A stretch of DNA of 64,000 nucleotides from Ramlibacter monticola (GCF_016722785.1 NZ_JAEQNE010000001.1:62001-126000), one strand, 5' to 3'. Counted from the first letter of the stretch, positions 34,951 through 50,364 are shown. The notes: generated by a model not told the origin, from the letters alone. Numbers and translations: made by a program.

Positions 34951-35130
34951 AGACGAGGACGGCATCGAGGCACCCCGGCCGCACCAGGTGTGCGACCGGA
35001 TTGCAGCCTGGGGCGCCACCGCACGGCAATGGGCGCGCAAGATCGCATCGATCGACGCCCTGCTGATCGTGACGGGCGAATACAACCACGGCGTGCCGGC
35101 GGTGCTGAAGAACGCGCTGGTGGCGGCGTC
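34949..35130 (+). pseudogene. Fragment of an NADPH-dependent FMN reductase
   Basis: The plus strand reads DEDGIEAPRPHQV and then RKIASIDALLIVTGEYNHGV and PAVLKNALVAAS. This matches the middle of NADPH:FMN reductase-type flavoproteins (TPEYNxxxPxxLKNAxDW). The N-terminal half and everything after the KNAL motif are missing, and no start with a ribosome site is visible. It is a decayed or truncated gene left between the promoter element and the tRNA. Confidence 0.6.
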
Positions 35131-35216
35131 GGCGGTGAGCGGGGGATTCCCGGCGGGGGACCTGGCCGGGATGTGGAGCGGGATTCAGCGAGAGCCAAGA
35201 GAACTTGATCTCCCAA

Positions 35217-35247
35217 TGAAAAGCGCCCCACGAGGGGGCGCTTTGCT
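35217..35247 (-). terminator. Rho-independent terminator downstream of tRNA-Ser
   Basis: AAAGCGCCCC-ACGA-GGGGGCGCTTT forms a strong hairpin. On the minus strand the stem is followed by TTTTC, placing it just past the tRNA 3' end. It is nearly symmetrical and might also work on the plus strand. Confidence 0.75.
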
Positions 35248-35255
35248 TTGTTTGC

Positions 35256-35346
35256 TGGCGGAGAGGGCGGGATTCGAACCCGCGGAGGGCTATTAACCCT
35301 CACACGCTTTCCAGGCGTGCGACTTAAACCGCTCATCCACCTCTCC
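35256..35346 (-). tRNA. tRNA-Ser (anticodon GGA)
   Basis: The minus strand folds as a class II tRNA: acceptor GGAGAGG paired with CCTCTCC, anticodon arm CACGC-CTGGAAA-GCGTG with anticodon GGA, a long variable arm (GAGGG...CCCTC), T arm GCGGG-TTCGAAT-CCCGC, discriminator G and an encoded CCA at 35256-35258. A good -10 (TACAAT, 35360-35365) lies upstream. It sits 41 bp downstream of the hybrid kinase stop. Confidence 0.95.
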
Positions 35347-35387
35347 AGCAGAGCCTGCGATTGTAGCAGGACCGAAGAGCGGATTCT

Positions 35388-37463
35388 TCAGGCCGTTGCC
35401 GCCACCTTGCTGCGCGCCTCCTCCGGGTTCGCCAGCATCGTCAGCAGCAGGTTCACGTCCGCGGGCTTGACCATGTGGAAGTCGAAGCCGGCCTGGGCCG
35501 AGCGGGTGCGGCTCTCCGCCTCGCCGTAGCCGGTCAGCGCGATCAGCAGCGCGTCGTGGCTCTCGGGCTGGCTGCGCAGGCCGTGCGCGACCTCGAAGCC
35601 GTTCATGCCGGGCAGTCCGATGTCCAGCAGCACCACGTTGGGCCGGAACTCGCGCGCGATCTCCAGCGCGGACTGCCCTTCGTGCGCCACCCGCACCTCG
35701 AAGCCCTCCATCTCCAGCAGCGTCTTCAGCGTCTCGGCGGACGCCGCCAGGTCATCGACCACCAGGATCCGCGAAACCTCGTGCCGCGCCACCACCGGCT
35801 GGTGCTTCACGGACGGCAGCGGCTGCGCGGGCTCGGTGGCGATCTTCGCCGGCAGCGCGATCGTGACCTGCGCGCCCTTGCCCAGGCCCTCGCTGTCGGC
35901 CCACACGCGGCCGCCATGCAGTTCGACCAGGTGCTTCACCAGCGTCAGGCCGATGCCCAGGCCGCCCTGCGAGCGGTCCAGCGACTGGTCGGCCTGCGCG
36001 AACAGCTCGAACATGTGCGGCAGGAATTCCGGCGCGATGCCGGCGCCCTCGTCCTTCACCGCGATCCGCAGCTCGCCCTCGGCATAGCTTCCCTCCAGCC
36101 GGATGCGGCTGCGCGCGGGCGAGAACTTGCTGGCGTTGTTGATCAGGTTCGACAGCACCTGCGACAGCCGCACCGAGTCGCCCTCGATCTCGATGCCCTC
36201 CTTGGGCAGCAGCACGTCGAGCACCTGCTCGCGCTGGCCGACGCGCGGCGAGCTCGCCTCCACCGAGCGCTCGATCAGCGTGGCCAGCTGCAGTTTCTCG
36301 GGCCGCACCACCACCTTGCCCTGCACGATGCGCGAGACGTCCAGCAGGTCGTCGATCAGCCGCGACATGTGGTCGGCCTGGCGGCCGATCACGTCGCGCG
36401 CCCACGCCAGCTTGGGCGCGAGCGACTCCGCGGTGGCCAGGATGTGCACCGCGTTGCGGATCGGCGCGAGCGGGTTGCGCAGCTCGTGCGCCAGCATGGC
36501 CAGGAACTCGTTCTTGCGCCGGTCGGCCTCCTGCACCGCGGAGTACAGGCGCGCGTTCTCCATCGCGATGGAGGCGCGGCTCGCGAACTCGCGGATCAGC
36601 GAGACATGCCCGGAATCGAACTTGTCGGCCTCGCCCAGCAGGGCGATGGCGCCGCGGATTTCGTCGCCGGCCGTCAGCGGGCAGATCGCCGCCGCGCGGC
36701 CCTCCTTCTTCCACAGGCGGAACTGCTTGTCGCGGATCACCTGGTCGGCGGCCGCGCGCAGTTCGGGCGTGAACACCTCGGCGTCGTCGGCGCGCGGCGC
36801 CGGGTGCATCTCCAGCCGGCGCACCCCGCCCTCCTTGTCGGGGATTCCGAGGACGGCGCGCTCGCCCAGCATGGGCACCGAGAGGCTCAGGATCGCCGCG
36901 ATCGTGTCGTCCAGGTGGAGCGAGCGGGACAGCGCCTGGCTCGCCTCGGCCAGGTAGTCGGCTCGGTGGATGGCCTCCTCCGCCGCGGCCCGGGCCGCCT
37001 CCGAGCGTGCCAGTTCCTCGCGCTGCACCGCCTGCTTCTGCAGCTGGCGGTTCATGCGGAACAGCTCGACGAACACGCGCACCTTCGAGCGCAGCACCTC
37101 GGGCACCACCGGCGAGGGAATGTAGTCCACGGCGCCCAGCGCGTAGCCGCGCCGGGCCTGCAGTTCGTCCACGTAGGCCGTGATGAACACGATCGGCGTC
37201 TGCGCCGACTTCTTGTACTGGCGGATCAGGCTGGCCGTCTCCAGGCCGTCGATGTCGGGCATGTTGACGTCCAGCAGGATGACCGCGAATTCCATCTCGA
37301 GGATGTACTTCAGGGCCTCCTGCCCGGAGCGCGCGTTGACGATGTTCTGCCCGAGCTCCTCGAGGATCGTGCTGAACACGACGTGCTTTTCCGGCAGGTC
37401 GTCCACCACCAGGATGTTGACCTTGTCGGCAGCCTCCCGCGGACTCGCAGTCTTCGTCGTCAC
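35388..37463 (-). CDS. Hybrid sensor kinase with two receiver domains (REC-GAF-HK-REC)
   Basis: A 691-residue soluble kinase: N-terminal receiver (about 15-135, phospho-acceptor in LLDVNMPD), a GAF domain, HisKA with H-box LAMLAHELRNP, a HATPase (N-box LSNLINNASKFSP, G-box GGLGIGLTL) and a C-terminal receiver (LLDIGLPGMNG). I took the GTG at 37463 since GGGAG stands five bases ahead; a longer ATG form would overlap the upstream gene by 32 bases. It starts 19 bases after the giant HAMP kinase stop and is probably co-transcribed, suggesting a shared phosphorelay. Confidence 0.88.
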   Translation of the reverse strand: MTTKTASPREAADKVNILVVDDLPEKHVVFSTILEELGQNIVNARSGQEALKYILEMEFAVILLDVNMPDIDGLETASLIRQYKKSAQTPIVFITAYVDELQARRGYALGAVDYIPSPVVPEVLRSKVRVFVELFRMNRQLQKQAVQREELARSEAARAAAEEAIHRADYLAEASQALSRSLHLDDTIAAILSLSVPMLGERAVLGIPDKEGGVRRLEMHPAPRADDAEVFTPELRAAADQVIRDKQFRLWKKEGRAAAICPLTAGDEIRGAIALLGEADKFDSGHVSLIREFASRASIAMENARLYSAVQEADRRKNEFLAMLAHELRNPLAPIRNAVHILATAESLAPKLAWARDVIGRQADHMSRLIDDLLDVSRIVQGKVVVRPEKLQLATLIERSVEASSPRVGQREQVLDVLLPKEGIEIEGDSVRLSQVLSNLINNASKFSPARSRIRLEGSYAEGELRIAVKDEGAGIAPEFLPHMFELFAQADQSLDRSQGGLGIGLTLVKHLVELHGGRVWADSEGLGKGAQVTIALPAKIATEPAQPLPSVKHQPVVARHEVSRILVVDDLAASAETLKTLLEMEGFEVRVAHEGQSALEIAREFRPNVVLLDIGLPGMNGFEVAHGLRSQPESHDALLIALTGYGEAESRTRSAQAGFDFHMVKPADVNLLLTMLANPEEARSKVAATA

Positions 37464-37482
37464 CGGATCTCCCAACGCTGCC

Positions 37483-44088
<6,606 letters not shown>

Positions 44089-44110
44089 GTGATCCCCCAA
44101 AGGTAAGCAA

Positions 44111-44128
44111 CTGTTGGCACGCCAACAG
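44111..44128. promoter_or_regulatory. 18-bp palindrome at the HAMP-kinase promoter
   Basis: CTGTTGGCACGCCAACAG is a palindrome with two 8-bp arms around AC. It lies 23 bp upstream of the kinase ATG and just downstream of a candidate promoter, so it covers the predicted start of transcription. A repressor operator is the simplest reading; an mRNA hairpin in the leader is the alternative. Confidence 0.5.
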
Positions 44129-44136
44129 AGCTTGGG

Positions 44137-44165
44137 AGGGTAGCGCCTCGGGGAAAAGCCGGCAA
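44137..44165 (-). promoter_or_regulatory. Candidate sigma-70 promoter of the HAMP kinase
   Basis: On the minus strand TTGCCG (44160-44165) and TACCCT (44137-44142) are 17 bp apart. Both match the consensus only moderately. It is the best pair in the 343-bp region 44089-44431, which otherwise holds the palindrome and the terminator of the neighbouring gene and no coding sequence I can support. Confidence 0.3.
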
Positions 44166-44386
44166 CGCGACAGGAAAGGCCGACCCGGCGCAAACCCATT
44201 GCTGGTGCGGACTGTAGGAGCCTGCTGACATGAAAAGAACTCAGGCACCTACAGGGCTGAAGCGCGCACGCTACGGAGTTTCCTGCATGCGCGGTGACTG
44301 CTGCGGCGCGCGCGCGGACCGCAGACGCGATACACACGGTTACCCCGGTCCAGCGGGAGGCGCGCTCGCGTGCGCGGCATGCAAGG

Positions 44387-44413
44387 AAAAAGGCCGCCCG
44401 AAGGCGGCCCTTT
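44387..44413 (-). terminator. Rho-independent terminator of the amino-acid binding protein gene
   Basis: On the minus strand GGGCCGCC-TTCG-GGCGGCC is followed by TTTTT, a stable UUCG-looped hairpin with a U-tract, 19 bp after the stop codon at 44432. Confidence 0.88.
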
Positions 44414-44431
44414 CATCGCGGCGCGACGCGC

Positions 44432-45562
44432 TTATTGCACGGCCGCCTTCTTGCCGTCCTTGTACGTGTACAGGGTGCTCGCGGCGTTCTTCAGTTCGCC
44501 GTTCGGCTCGAACACGATGTTGGCGGTGACGCCCTTGTAGTTCGCCTTCTGCAGCATCGGGATGTACTTCTTCGGATCGGTGGAGTTGGCGCGCTTCATC
44601 GCGTCCACCAGCACGAAGGTGGCGTCGTACGTGTACGGGCTGTAGATCTGGAACTGGCCCGGGAACTTCTTGTCGTACTTTTCCTTCCAGGCCTTGCCGC
44701 CGGGCATCTTGTCCAGCGAGGCGCCGCCTTCGGCGCAGACCACGTTGTCCAGCGTCTTGGCGCCGGCCGCCAGCTTGGCGATCTCGGCGGTGCAGATGCC
44801 GTCGCCGCCGAAGAACTTCGCCTTCGTCAGACCGAGCTGCTCCATCTGGCGCAGCATCGGGCCGGCCTGGACGTCCATGCCGCCGTAGAAGATCGCGTCG
44901 GGGTTCTTGGACTTGATGGAGGTCAGGATGGCCATGAAGTCGGTGGCCTTGTCGTTCGTGAACTGCTGGTCCACGACCTTCATGCCCTTGGACTCGGCGG
45001 TCTTCTTGAACACCTCGGCGACGCCCTGGCCGTAGGCGGTGCGGTCGTCGACGATCGCCACGGTCTTCAGCTTGAGCTTGTCGGCCGCGTGCAGGGCCAG
45101 CGCAGCGCCCAGGGCGTTGTCGTTGGCGATGATGCGGTAGGTGGTCTTGTAGCCGGGCTTGGTCAGGTTGGGGTTGGTGGCCGCGCCGGTGACGTGCGGA
45201 ATGCCGCAGTCGTTGTAGACCTTGGAGGCGGGGATGGTCGTGCCGGAGTTCAGGTGGCCCACCACGCCGGCGACCTTGGCGTCGCACAGCTTCTGGGCGG
45301 CGGCCGTGCCCTGCTTCGGGTCGGCGGCGTCGTCTTCGGCCTGGATCTCGAACTTGATCTTCTTGCCGCCGATCGTGACGCCCTGGGCGTTCAGGTCCTC
45401 GATGGCCATGCGGACGCCGTTCTCGTTGTCCTTGCCATAGTGGGCCTGCGGGCCCGACATGGGCGCCACGTGGCCGATCTTGACGACCTCCTCCTGCGCG
45501 AACGCGATGCCGCAGGTGGCTGCCAGTGCGAGGACGACCGTCGTTTTCAGTTTGAATTGCAT
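44432..45562 (-). CDS. Branched-chain amino acid ABC transporter substrate-binding protein
   Basis: A 376-residue periplasmic binding protein of the LivJ/LivK class with a signal peptide (MQFKLKTTVVLALAATCGIAFA) and the family motif VKIGHVAPMSGPQAHYGKDNENGVRMA. LNSGTTIPASKVYNDCGIPHV and the hinge regions are typical. No permease or ATPase genes are adjacent, so it serves a transporter encoded elsewhere. It is a single-gene unit with its own terminator and a possible sigma-54 promoter. Confidence 0.88.
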   Translation of the reverse strand: MQFKLKTTVVLALAATCGIAFAQEEVVKIGHVAPMSGPQAHYGKDNENGVRMAIEDLNAQGVTIGGKKIKFEIQAEDDAADPKQGTAAAQKLCDAKVAGVVGHLNSGTTIPASKVYNDCGIPHVTGAATNPNLTKPGYKTTYRIIANDNALGAALALHAADKLKLKTVAIVDDRTAYGQGVAEVFKKTAESKGMKVVDQQFTNDKATDFMAILTSIKSKNPDAIFYGGMDVQAGPMLRQMEQLGLTKAKFFGGDGICTAEIAKLAAGAKTLDNVVCAEGGASLDKMPGGKAWKEKYDKKFPGQFQIYSPYTYDATFVLVDAMKRANSTDPKKYIPMLQKANYKGVTANIVFEPNGELKNAASTLYTYKDGKKAAVQ

Positions 45563-45628
45563 GGAAACCTCCAATGTTCGTGATGGTTGAGATCCACTCG
45601 TTGTTCGCTCAACGGCGCGGACCATATC

Positions 45629-45643
45629 GCAATTTCCAGGCCC
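45629..45643 (-). promoter_or_regulatory. Possible sigma-54 promoter of the binding protein gene
   Basis: GGGCCTGGAAATTGC on the minus strand has GG and GC separated by 10 bp and matches TTGC fully, but the -24 box only partly (GGC). It lies about 67 bp upstream of the ATG. An overlapping TATGGT could be a sigma-70 -10, so this is uncertain. Confidence 0.3.
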
Positions 45644-45720
45644 CAGCCAGAGGGACTCCTCTAGGGCGCCAATGAAAAGCGAGCTTTGCATCACCTGCGC
45701 AACGCAATGCTTGCATCAGC

Positions 45721-46038
45721 TCAAACGTTTGGGCCCGCCATGCGTTGACGCGGCTGCATTTCGTCGGCGAGCGCCTCCGCCACGACCTCGCGCACCACGC
45801 TCTCGACGCGCTCGCGCAGCAGGGGCGTGAGCGCGCTGGTGTGCTCCACGATGGCGCTGGCGATGGCCTCGCGCAGCCGCCGGTCGAGCGTGAGCTCCAC
45901 GCGCTGGAGGACGCGCTGCGCGAGCTGCTCCTGCGTCAGCCCGACCGGCGCGCCCCCCGCCGGTGCGGGCGGCGCGGGGGGCGTCTGCACCACCTCGGTC
46001 AGCGTGGGCACGAATCTGGGGGGCGTGCGCGTGGCCAT
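45721..46038 (-). CDS. Hypothetical protein downstream of holC
   Basis: A 105-residue protein with a proline-rich N-terminus (PTLTEVVQTPPAPPAPAGGA) and a helical remainder (LTQEQLAQRVLQRVELTLDR). Its ATG overlaps the holC stop by one base (ATGA-type TGATG junction), so it is translated with holC. Proteins of this kind are common next to holC in Burkholderiales and lack a known role. Confidence 0.7.
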   Translation of the reverse strand: MATRTPPRFVPTLTEVVQTPPAPPAPAGGAPVGLTQEQLAQRVLQRVELTLDRRLREAIASAIVEHTSALTPLLRERVESVVREVVAEALADEMQPRQRMAGPNV

Positions 46039-46475
46039 CAGCGGGCCTCCCGTTCGGCGAGGTCGTGCTTGCGGATGGCATAGCCGCGGTCGGCATAGTG
46101 CTTCCAGCGCGCGCGGGCCTGCAGGCGGTCGTCCTCCTCCTGCGAGACCAGTTCGATCAGGCGTTCGAAGCGTTCGAAGCCCTCGGGCACCGCGCCGCCG
46201 ATGTTCACCAGCACCTCGTGGTGCGGCGTGCCGCGGGGCGAGTCGGCCAGCACCACGGGGGAGGCCGCGACCACGTGCGCCTCGGCCGAGCCGACGTGCG
46301 CGTGCGGGATGAACTCCAGCGCCGAGAAGGTCCACAGCTCGGTGTCGAGGCGGCGCAGCAGCCCGGGTTCGCCGGTCACCACGACCCGGGAGCCGGCGCC
46401 GGTGGCCTTGCGCAGCAGCCGGCAGGCATAGGCCAGCTTGTCGGGCACGTTGAAGTGGAAGGCGACTTCGGTCAT
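46038..46475 (-). CDS. holC: DNA polymerase III subunit chi
   Basis: A 145-residue protein with the chi pattern: EVAFHFNVPDKLAYACRLLRKA at the N-terminus, RLDTELWTFSALEFIPHA and a final WKHYADRGYAIRKHDL. Chi links the clamp loader to single-strand DNA binding protein. It lies ten bases after pepA, the classical pepA-holC order, and overlaps the next gene by three bases. Confidence 0.9.
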   Translation of the reverse strand: MTEVAFHFNVPDKLAYACRLLRKATGAGSRVVVTGEPGLLRRLDTELWTFSALEFIPHAHVGSAEAHVVAASPVVLADSPRGTPHHEVLVNIGGAVPEGFERFERLIELVSQEEDDRLQARARWKHYADRGYAIRKHDLAEREAR

Positions 46476-46485
46476 TCCCGGGGCA

Positions 46486-48036
46486 TCATGCGCCGGCCCG
46501 GGCCCTGCCCTTGGCAGCGGCCTTCGCACCGGCGGCCGGCTTGCCTTTCCCCGCCGCCCGCGGCGAGGAAGCGGCGCGCTTGCCGGCCGGCGCGGCACCG
46601 TCCGCCTGCGCCAGCAGGTATTCGACCAGCAGGCCCACCGGGCGGCCCGTCGAGCCCTTGGCGCTGCCGCCCTTCCAGGCGGTGCCGGCGATGTCGAGAT
46701 GGGCCCAAGGGTAATTCTGGGTGAAGCGGTGCAGGAACTTGGCGGCGACCACGGCCCCGCCCGCGCGCCCGGCGACGTTGGCCACGTCGGCGAAATTGGT
46801 CTTCAGGCCTTCCGCGTATTCCTCGTCCAGCGGCAGGCGCCAGCACGGGTCGAGCGCGACCTCGCCGGCCTGCTGCAGCTGCTGCGCCAGCTGGTCGTCG
46901 GTGGCGAACAGGCCGCTGCGCACGGCGCCCAGCGCCACCACGCAGGCGCCGGTGAGCGTGGCGATGTCCACCACGGCGCGCGGCTTGAAGCGCTCGGCAT
47001 ACGTCAGCGCGTCGCAGAGGATCAGGCGCCCCTCGGCGTCGGTGTTCAGCACCTCGATGGTCTGGCCGCTCAGGCTGGTGAGGATGTCGCCCGGCTTGTA
47101 GGAGCCGCCATCGGGCATGTTCTCGCAACTCGGGATCAGGCCCACCACGTTGAGGCGCGGCTTGAGTTCGGCCAGCGCGCGGAAGGTGCCCAGCACGCTG
47201 GCGGCCCCGCCCATGTCGAACTTCATCTCGTCCATCTCGGCCGAGGGCTTGATCGAGATGCCGCCGGTGTCGAAGGTGATGCCCTTGCCCACCAGCACCA
47301 GCGGCGGCTCGCCCTTGCCCGCGCCGTCGTGGCGCAGCACGATGAAGCGCGGCGGCTCGGCCGAGCCCTTGGCGACGCCGAGGAAGGACCCCATGCCGAT
47401 GCGCGAGATCTCCTTGGGCCCGAGCACCTCGATGCCGAAGCCGTGCGCCTTGGCCAGCTTCGTCGCCTCGTCGCCCAGCCGCGTCGGCGTGGCGTAGTTG
47501 GGAGGCAGGTTGCCCAGCTCGCGGGCGAACTCGATGCCGGCCGCCGCGGCGCGGGCGCGCGCGAAGGCTTCCCGCTCGGCGCCCGCATCGGCGACGGCGA
47601 CGACGACCTTCTTCAGCTCCCGCCCCTCGGGCTTGGACTTGGTCGCCACGTAGACATAGCTGCTCTCGGCCGTGCCGCAGACCGCCGCGCGCACGCCCGG
47701 GGCCCCGCTGCCGGGCGGCAGCAGGATCACCATGCGCTTCGCGGGCGAGGACTTGATGGCGCCCACCGCCGCCTGCACCGCGGTCTGCAGGCGCTTGCCC
47801 GAGCCGTCGCCGGCGCCGGCGAGGATCACGCGCGGGGCCGCGATGCCCTCCGTGCGGTACGCCTGCAGCAGCTTGCCGGCCTTGGGTTCGAGGTCCTTGG
47901 CCGCGAGGGCGGCGGACACGAGGCGCGAGACCGCGTCCTTGCCGGCCTGGAACCCCTCGGGCACCAGGACCACCAGCACGTCGCACTTTTCCGCGGCCGC
48001 GCCGGCCAGGTCCAGGGTCTTGAGTTCGAAGTCCAT
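46486..48036 (-). CDS. pepA: Leucyl aminopeptidase (M17)
   Basis: A 516-residue cytoplasmic dinuclear metallopeptidase. The catalytic C-terminal half shows the metal and active-site motifs LVGKGITFDTGGISIKPS, MKFDMGGAASVLG and the signature NTDAEGRLILCDAL. The C-terminus has an alanine/lysine-rich tail (PAAGAKAAAKGRARAG) longer than usual. It is divergent from lptF, with 42 bp between the two starts, a conserved arrangement in proteobacteria. Confidence 0.93.
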   Translation of the reverse strand: MDFELKTLDLAGAAAEKCDVLVVLVPEGFQAGKDAVSRLVSAALAAKDLEPKAGKLLQAYRTEGIAAPRVILAGAGDGSGKRLQTAVQAAVGAIKSSPAKRMVILLPPGSGAPGVRAAVCGTAESSYVYVATKSKPEGRELKKVVVAVADAGAEREAFARARAAAAGIEFARELGNLPPNYATPTRLGDEATKLAKAHGFGIEVLGPKEISRIGMGSFLGVAKGSAEPPRFIVLRHDGAGKGEPPLVLVGKGITFDTGGISIKPSAEMDEMKFDMGGAASVLGTFRALAELKPRLNVVGLIPSCENMPDGGSYKPGDILTSLSGQTIEVLNTDAEGRLILCDALTYAERFKPRAVVDIATLTGACVVALGAVRSGLFATDDQLAQQLQQAGEVALDPCWRLPLDEEYAEGLKTNFADVANVAGRAGGAVVAAKFLHRFTQNYPWAHLDIAGTAWKGGSAKGSTGRPVGLLVEYLLAQADGAAPAGKRAASSPRAAGKGKPAAGAKAAAKGRARAGA

Positions 48037-48078
48037 AATCCGTTGTTGTTCATGCGCCTGTCGCGCCCGCAGCCGCCG

Positions 48079-49179
48079 ATGTTATTCCATTCAACCGTTC
48101 GCAAGGAACTGGCCCGCAGTTTCGGCGCCTCCCTCGTGGTGCTGGTCACCATCATCGTCACGATGACGCTGATCCGCACCCTGAGCCTCGCCAACCGCGG
48201 CAGCGTCAATCCCGAAGAAGTGATGATGGTGATGGGCTATACCGTGCTCGGCTACCTCTCCACCATCCTGACCCTCTCGCTGTTCATCGCGATCGTGGGC
48301 ACCCTGTCGCGGATGTACCGCGACAGCGAGATGGTGATCTGGTTCAGCGCCGGCCGCGGCCTGTCGGCCCTGGTCAAGCCCCTGTTCCGCTTCGCCTGGC
48401 CCGTGCTGGCCGCCATCATGCTGCTGTCGCTGGTGGTGTGGCCCTGGGCCAACCAGCAGACGCGCGAGCTGAAGGAGCGCTACGGCAAGCGCGGCGACCT
48501 CGAGCGCGTGGCGCCCGGCCAGTTCCAGGAGTCCGCCAGCGGCCAGCGCGTGTTCTTCCTGGACAAGGACACGCCGGACAACAAGTCGGGCCGCAACATC
48601 TTCATCTCCACCCGCGACAAGGACAAGGAGACGGTCACCTCGGCGCGCAGCGGCCACGTCGAGACCATCGGGGACAGCCAGTTCCTGATGCTGTCGAACG
48701 GTCAGCGCCTGGAGAGCTCGACCACCGGCGAGGGCATCCGCATCAGCGAGTTCGAGGTCCATGGCAGCAGGGTGAAGGGCAACACGCTCGCCAGCATGGA
48801 CGAGGCCCCCGTGCGCGCCCGCTCGACGCTCGCGCTCGCGCTCGATCCGACGCCCGCGAACCGCAGCGAGCTGGCCTGGCGCATCGGCATGGCGTTCGCG
48901 GCCCTCAACCTCGTGCTGCTGGCCGTCACCGTCTCCAGCGTCAACCCGCGCGCGGGGCGCAGCGGCAACCTCGTGTTCGCGCTGTTCGCCTTCGTCATCT
49001 ACTACAACCTCCTGAACGTGGGCCAGAGCTGGGTCGCCTCCGGCCGAACCCCGGCCTCGACGTTCATGCTGCTGCTGCACGGGGGCACCTTCCTGCTGGC
49101 GGCGCTGTGGCTCGCCAAGCAGCACAACAACTGGGCGGTGCGCCCGGTGATGATGCGCCTGCGGGGGCGCGGCCCATGA
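48079..49179 (+). CDS. lptF: LPS export ABC transporter permease LptF
   Basis: A 366-residue inner-membrane protein beginning MLFHSTVRKELARSFGA, the usual start in this group; ATG 48052 would add nine residues. Transmembrane segments flank a periplasmic beta-jellyroll domain (about 130-270). With LptG and the LptB ATPase it extracts lipopolysaccharide from the inner membrane. The stop overlaps the lptG start (ATGA at 49176). Confidence 0.92.
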   Translation: MLFHSTVRKELARSFGASLVVLVTIIVTMTLIRTLSLANRGSVNPEEVMMVMGYTVLGYLSTILTLSLFIAIVGTLSRMYRDSEMVIWFSAGRGLSALVKPLFRFAWPVLAAIMLLSLVVWPWANQQTRELKERYGKRGDLERVAPGQFQESASGQRVFFLDKDTPDNKSGRNIFISTRDKDKETVTSARSGHVETIGDSQFLMLSNGQRLESSTTGEGIRISEFEVHGSRVKGNTLASMDEAPVRARSTLALALDPTPANRSELAWRIGMAFAALNLVLLAVTVSSVNPRAGRSGNLVFALFAFVIYYNLLNVGQSWVASGRTPASTFMLLLHGGTFLLAALWLAKQHNNWAVRPVMMRLRGRGP

Positions 49180-50279
49180 AGACGATCCGCCGCCTGGTCT
49201 ACCTGGAGATCCTCCAGGCCGTCGCATTCGTGAGCCTGGGCTTCCTCGCCCTGTTCTTCTTCTTCGACTTCGTCGACGAACTGGGCGACCTGGGCAAGGG
49301 AGGTCTCCAGCCTTACCGGATGACGCAGGCGCTGCTTTACGTGGCGCTGCGCATGCCCAGCCACCTGTACGAGCTGCTGCCCATCGCGGTGCTGATCGGC
49401 ACGATCTTCGTGATGGCGCGCTTCGCCCAGAGCTCCGAATACACGATCCTGCGCACCAGCGGGCTCGGCCCGTGGCGCGCCCTGCGGGCGCTGCTGCTGC
49501 TCGGCTTCGGGTTCACGGTGCTGACGGTGCTCACGGGCGACTACCTGGCCCCGCTCAGCGACCGGACGGCGCAGCTGCTGAAGGCCCGCATGGACGGGAT
49601 GCTGTCGGTGGGCACCACCGGCGCCTGGCTGAAGGAGCGCCAGCGCTACTTCTCGTACAACGTGAACGTCCGCTCGCTCACGCCCGATGGCCGGCTGCAG
49701 GGCATCCGCATCTTCGAGGCCGACGCGCGCGGCTACATGGTTTCGCTCACGCAGGCGCAGCGCGGCGTGTTCGGCGACGACGGCGCGTGGCTGCTGGAGA
49801 ACGTCGAGCGCACCGAATTCAAGAGCGCCGACGATTCCACCCGCGTGCAGCGCGTCGCCCTGCCCAGCATGCGCTGGCCGACCGAGATCACCCAGGAGAT
49901 GGTGGCGGTGGCCCTGCTCAAGCCCGAGCGCATGAGCACCATCGCCCTGTTCCAGTACATCCAGCACCTGGAGGCGAACTCGCAGACCTCGCAGCGCTAC
50001 GAGATCGAGTTCTGGCGCAAGGTGTTCTATCCGCTCAGCTGCCTCGTGATGGTGGTGCTGGCGCTGCCCTTCGCCTACCTGCACTTCCGCTCGGGCGGGA
50101 TCACCAGCTACGTGTTCGGCGGGGTCCTGATCGGCATCAGCTTCTTCCTCCTGAACAACATGTTCGGCTACATCGGCAACCTGAAGAACTGGGTGCCCTG
50201 GATGGCCGCCGGCGCGCCGGGCCTCCTCTACATGCTGGCCTCCCTGGGCGCCTTCGGCTGGCTGGTATTGCGGAGATGA
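49176..50279 (+). CDS. lptG: LPS export ABC transporter permease LptG
   Basis: A 367-residue partner of LptF with the same fold: RRLVYLEILQAVAFVSLGFLA in TM1, a periplasmic domain (about 120-270) and C-terminal TMs including LPFAYLHFRSGGITSYVFGG. Its TGA stop is the first three bases of a dispersed repeat (50277-50364). Confidence 0.92.
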   Translation: MKTIRRLVYLEILQAVAFVSLGFLALFFFFDFVDELGDLGKGGLQPYRMTQALLYVALRMPSHLYELLPIAVLIGTIFVMARFAQSSEYTILRTSGLGPWRALRALLLLGFGFTVLTVLTGDYLAPLSDRTAQLLKARMDGMLSVGTTGAWLKERQRYFSYNVNVRSLTPDGRLQGIRIFEADARGYMVSLTQAQRGVFGDDGAWLLENVERTEFKSADDSTRVQRVALPSMRWPTEITQEMVAVALLKPERMSTIALFQYIQHLEANSQTSQRYEIEFWRKVFYPLSCLVMVVLALPFAYLHFRSGGITSYVFGGVLIGISFFLLNNMFGYIGNLKNWVPWMAAGAPGLLYMLASLGAFGWLVLRR

Positions 50280-50364
50280 CCCACCCCCGAAGCGCCTGCG
50301 GCGCCTCCCCCTCGAGGGGGCGCCACCAGCGGCCCGGCAAAGCCGGTTCCGCGGTGGCACCCGG
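50277..50364 (+). repeat. Dispersed three-hairpin repeat, copy 1 (3' of lptG)
   Basis: About 88 bp beginning TGACCCACCCCCGAAGCG, then GCGCC-TGC-GGCGC, CCCCCTCGAGGGGG and CCGGCAAAGCCGG hairpins and ending near CGGTGGCACCCGG. The copy at 51768-51857 matches it along its length with small differences in the first stem. Both begin exactly at a gene's TGA. It resembles a REP-type element and may stabilise or terminate transcripts. Confidence 0.85.

Noticed and set aside
35256-35346. tRNA-Ser as attachment site of an integrated element
   Set aside because: No integrase and no partial copy of the tRNA 3' end were found in the window.
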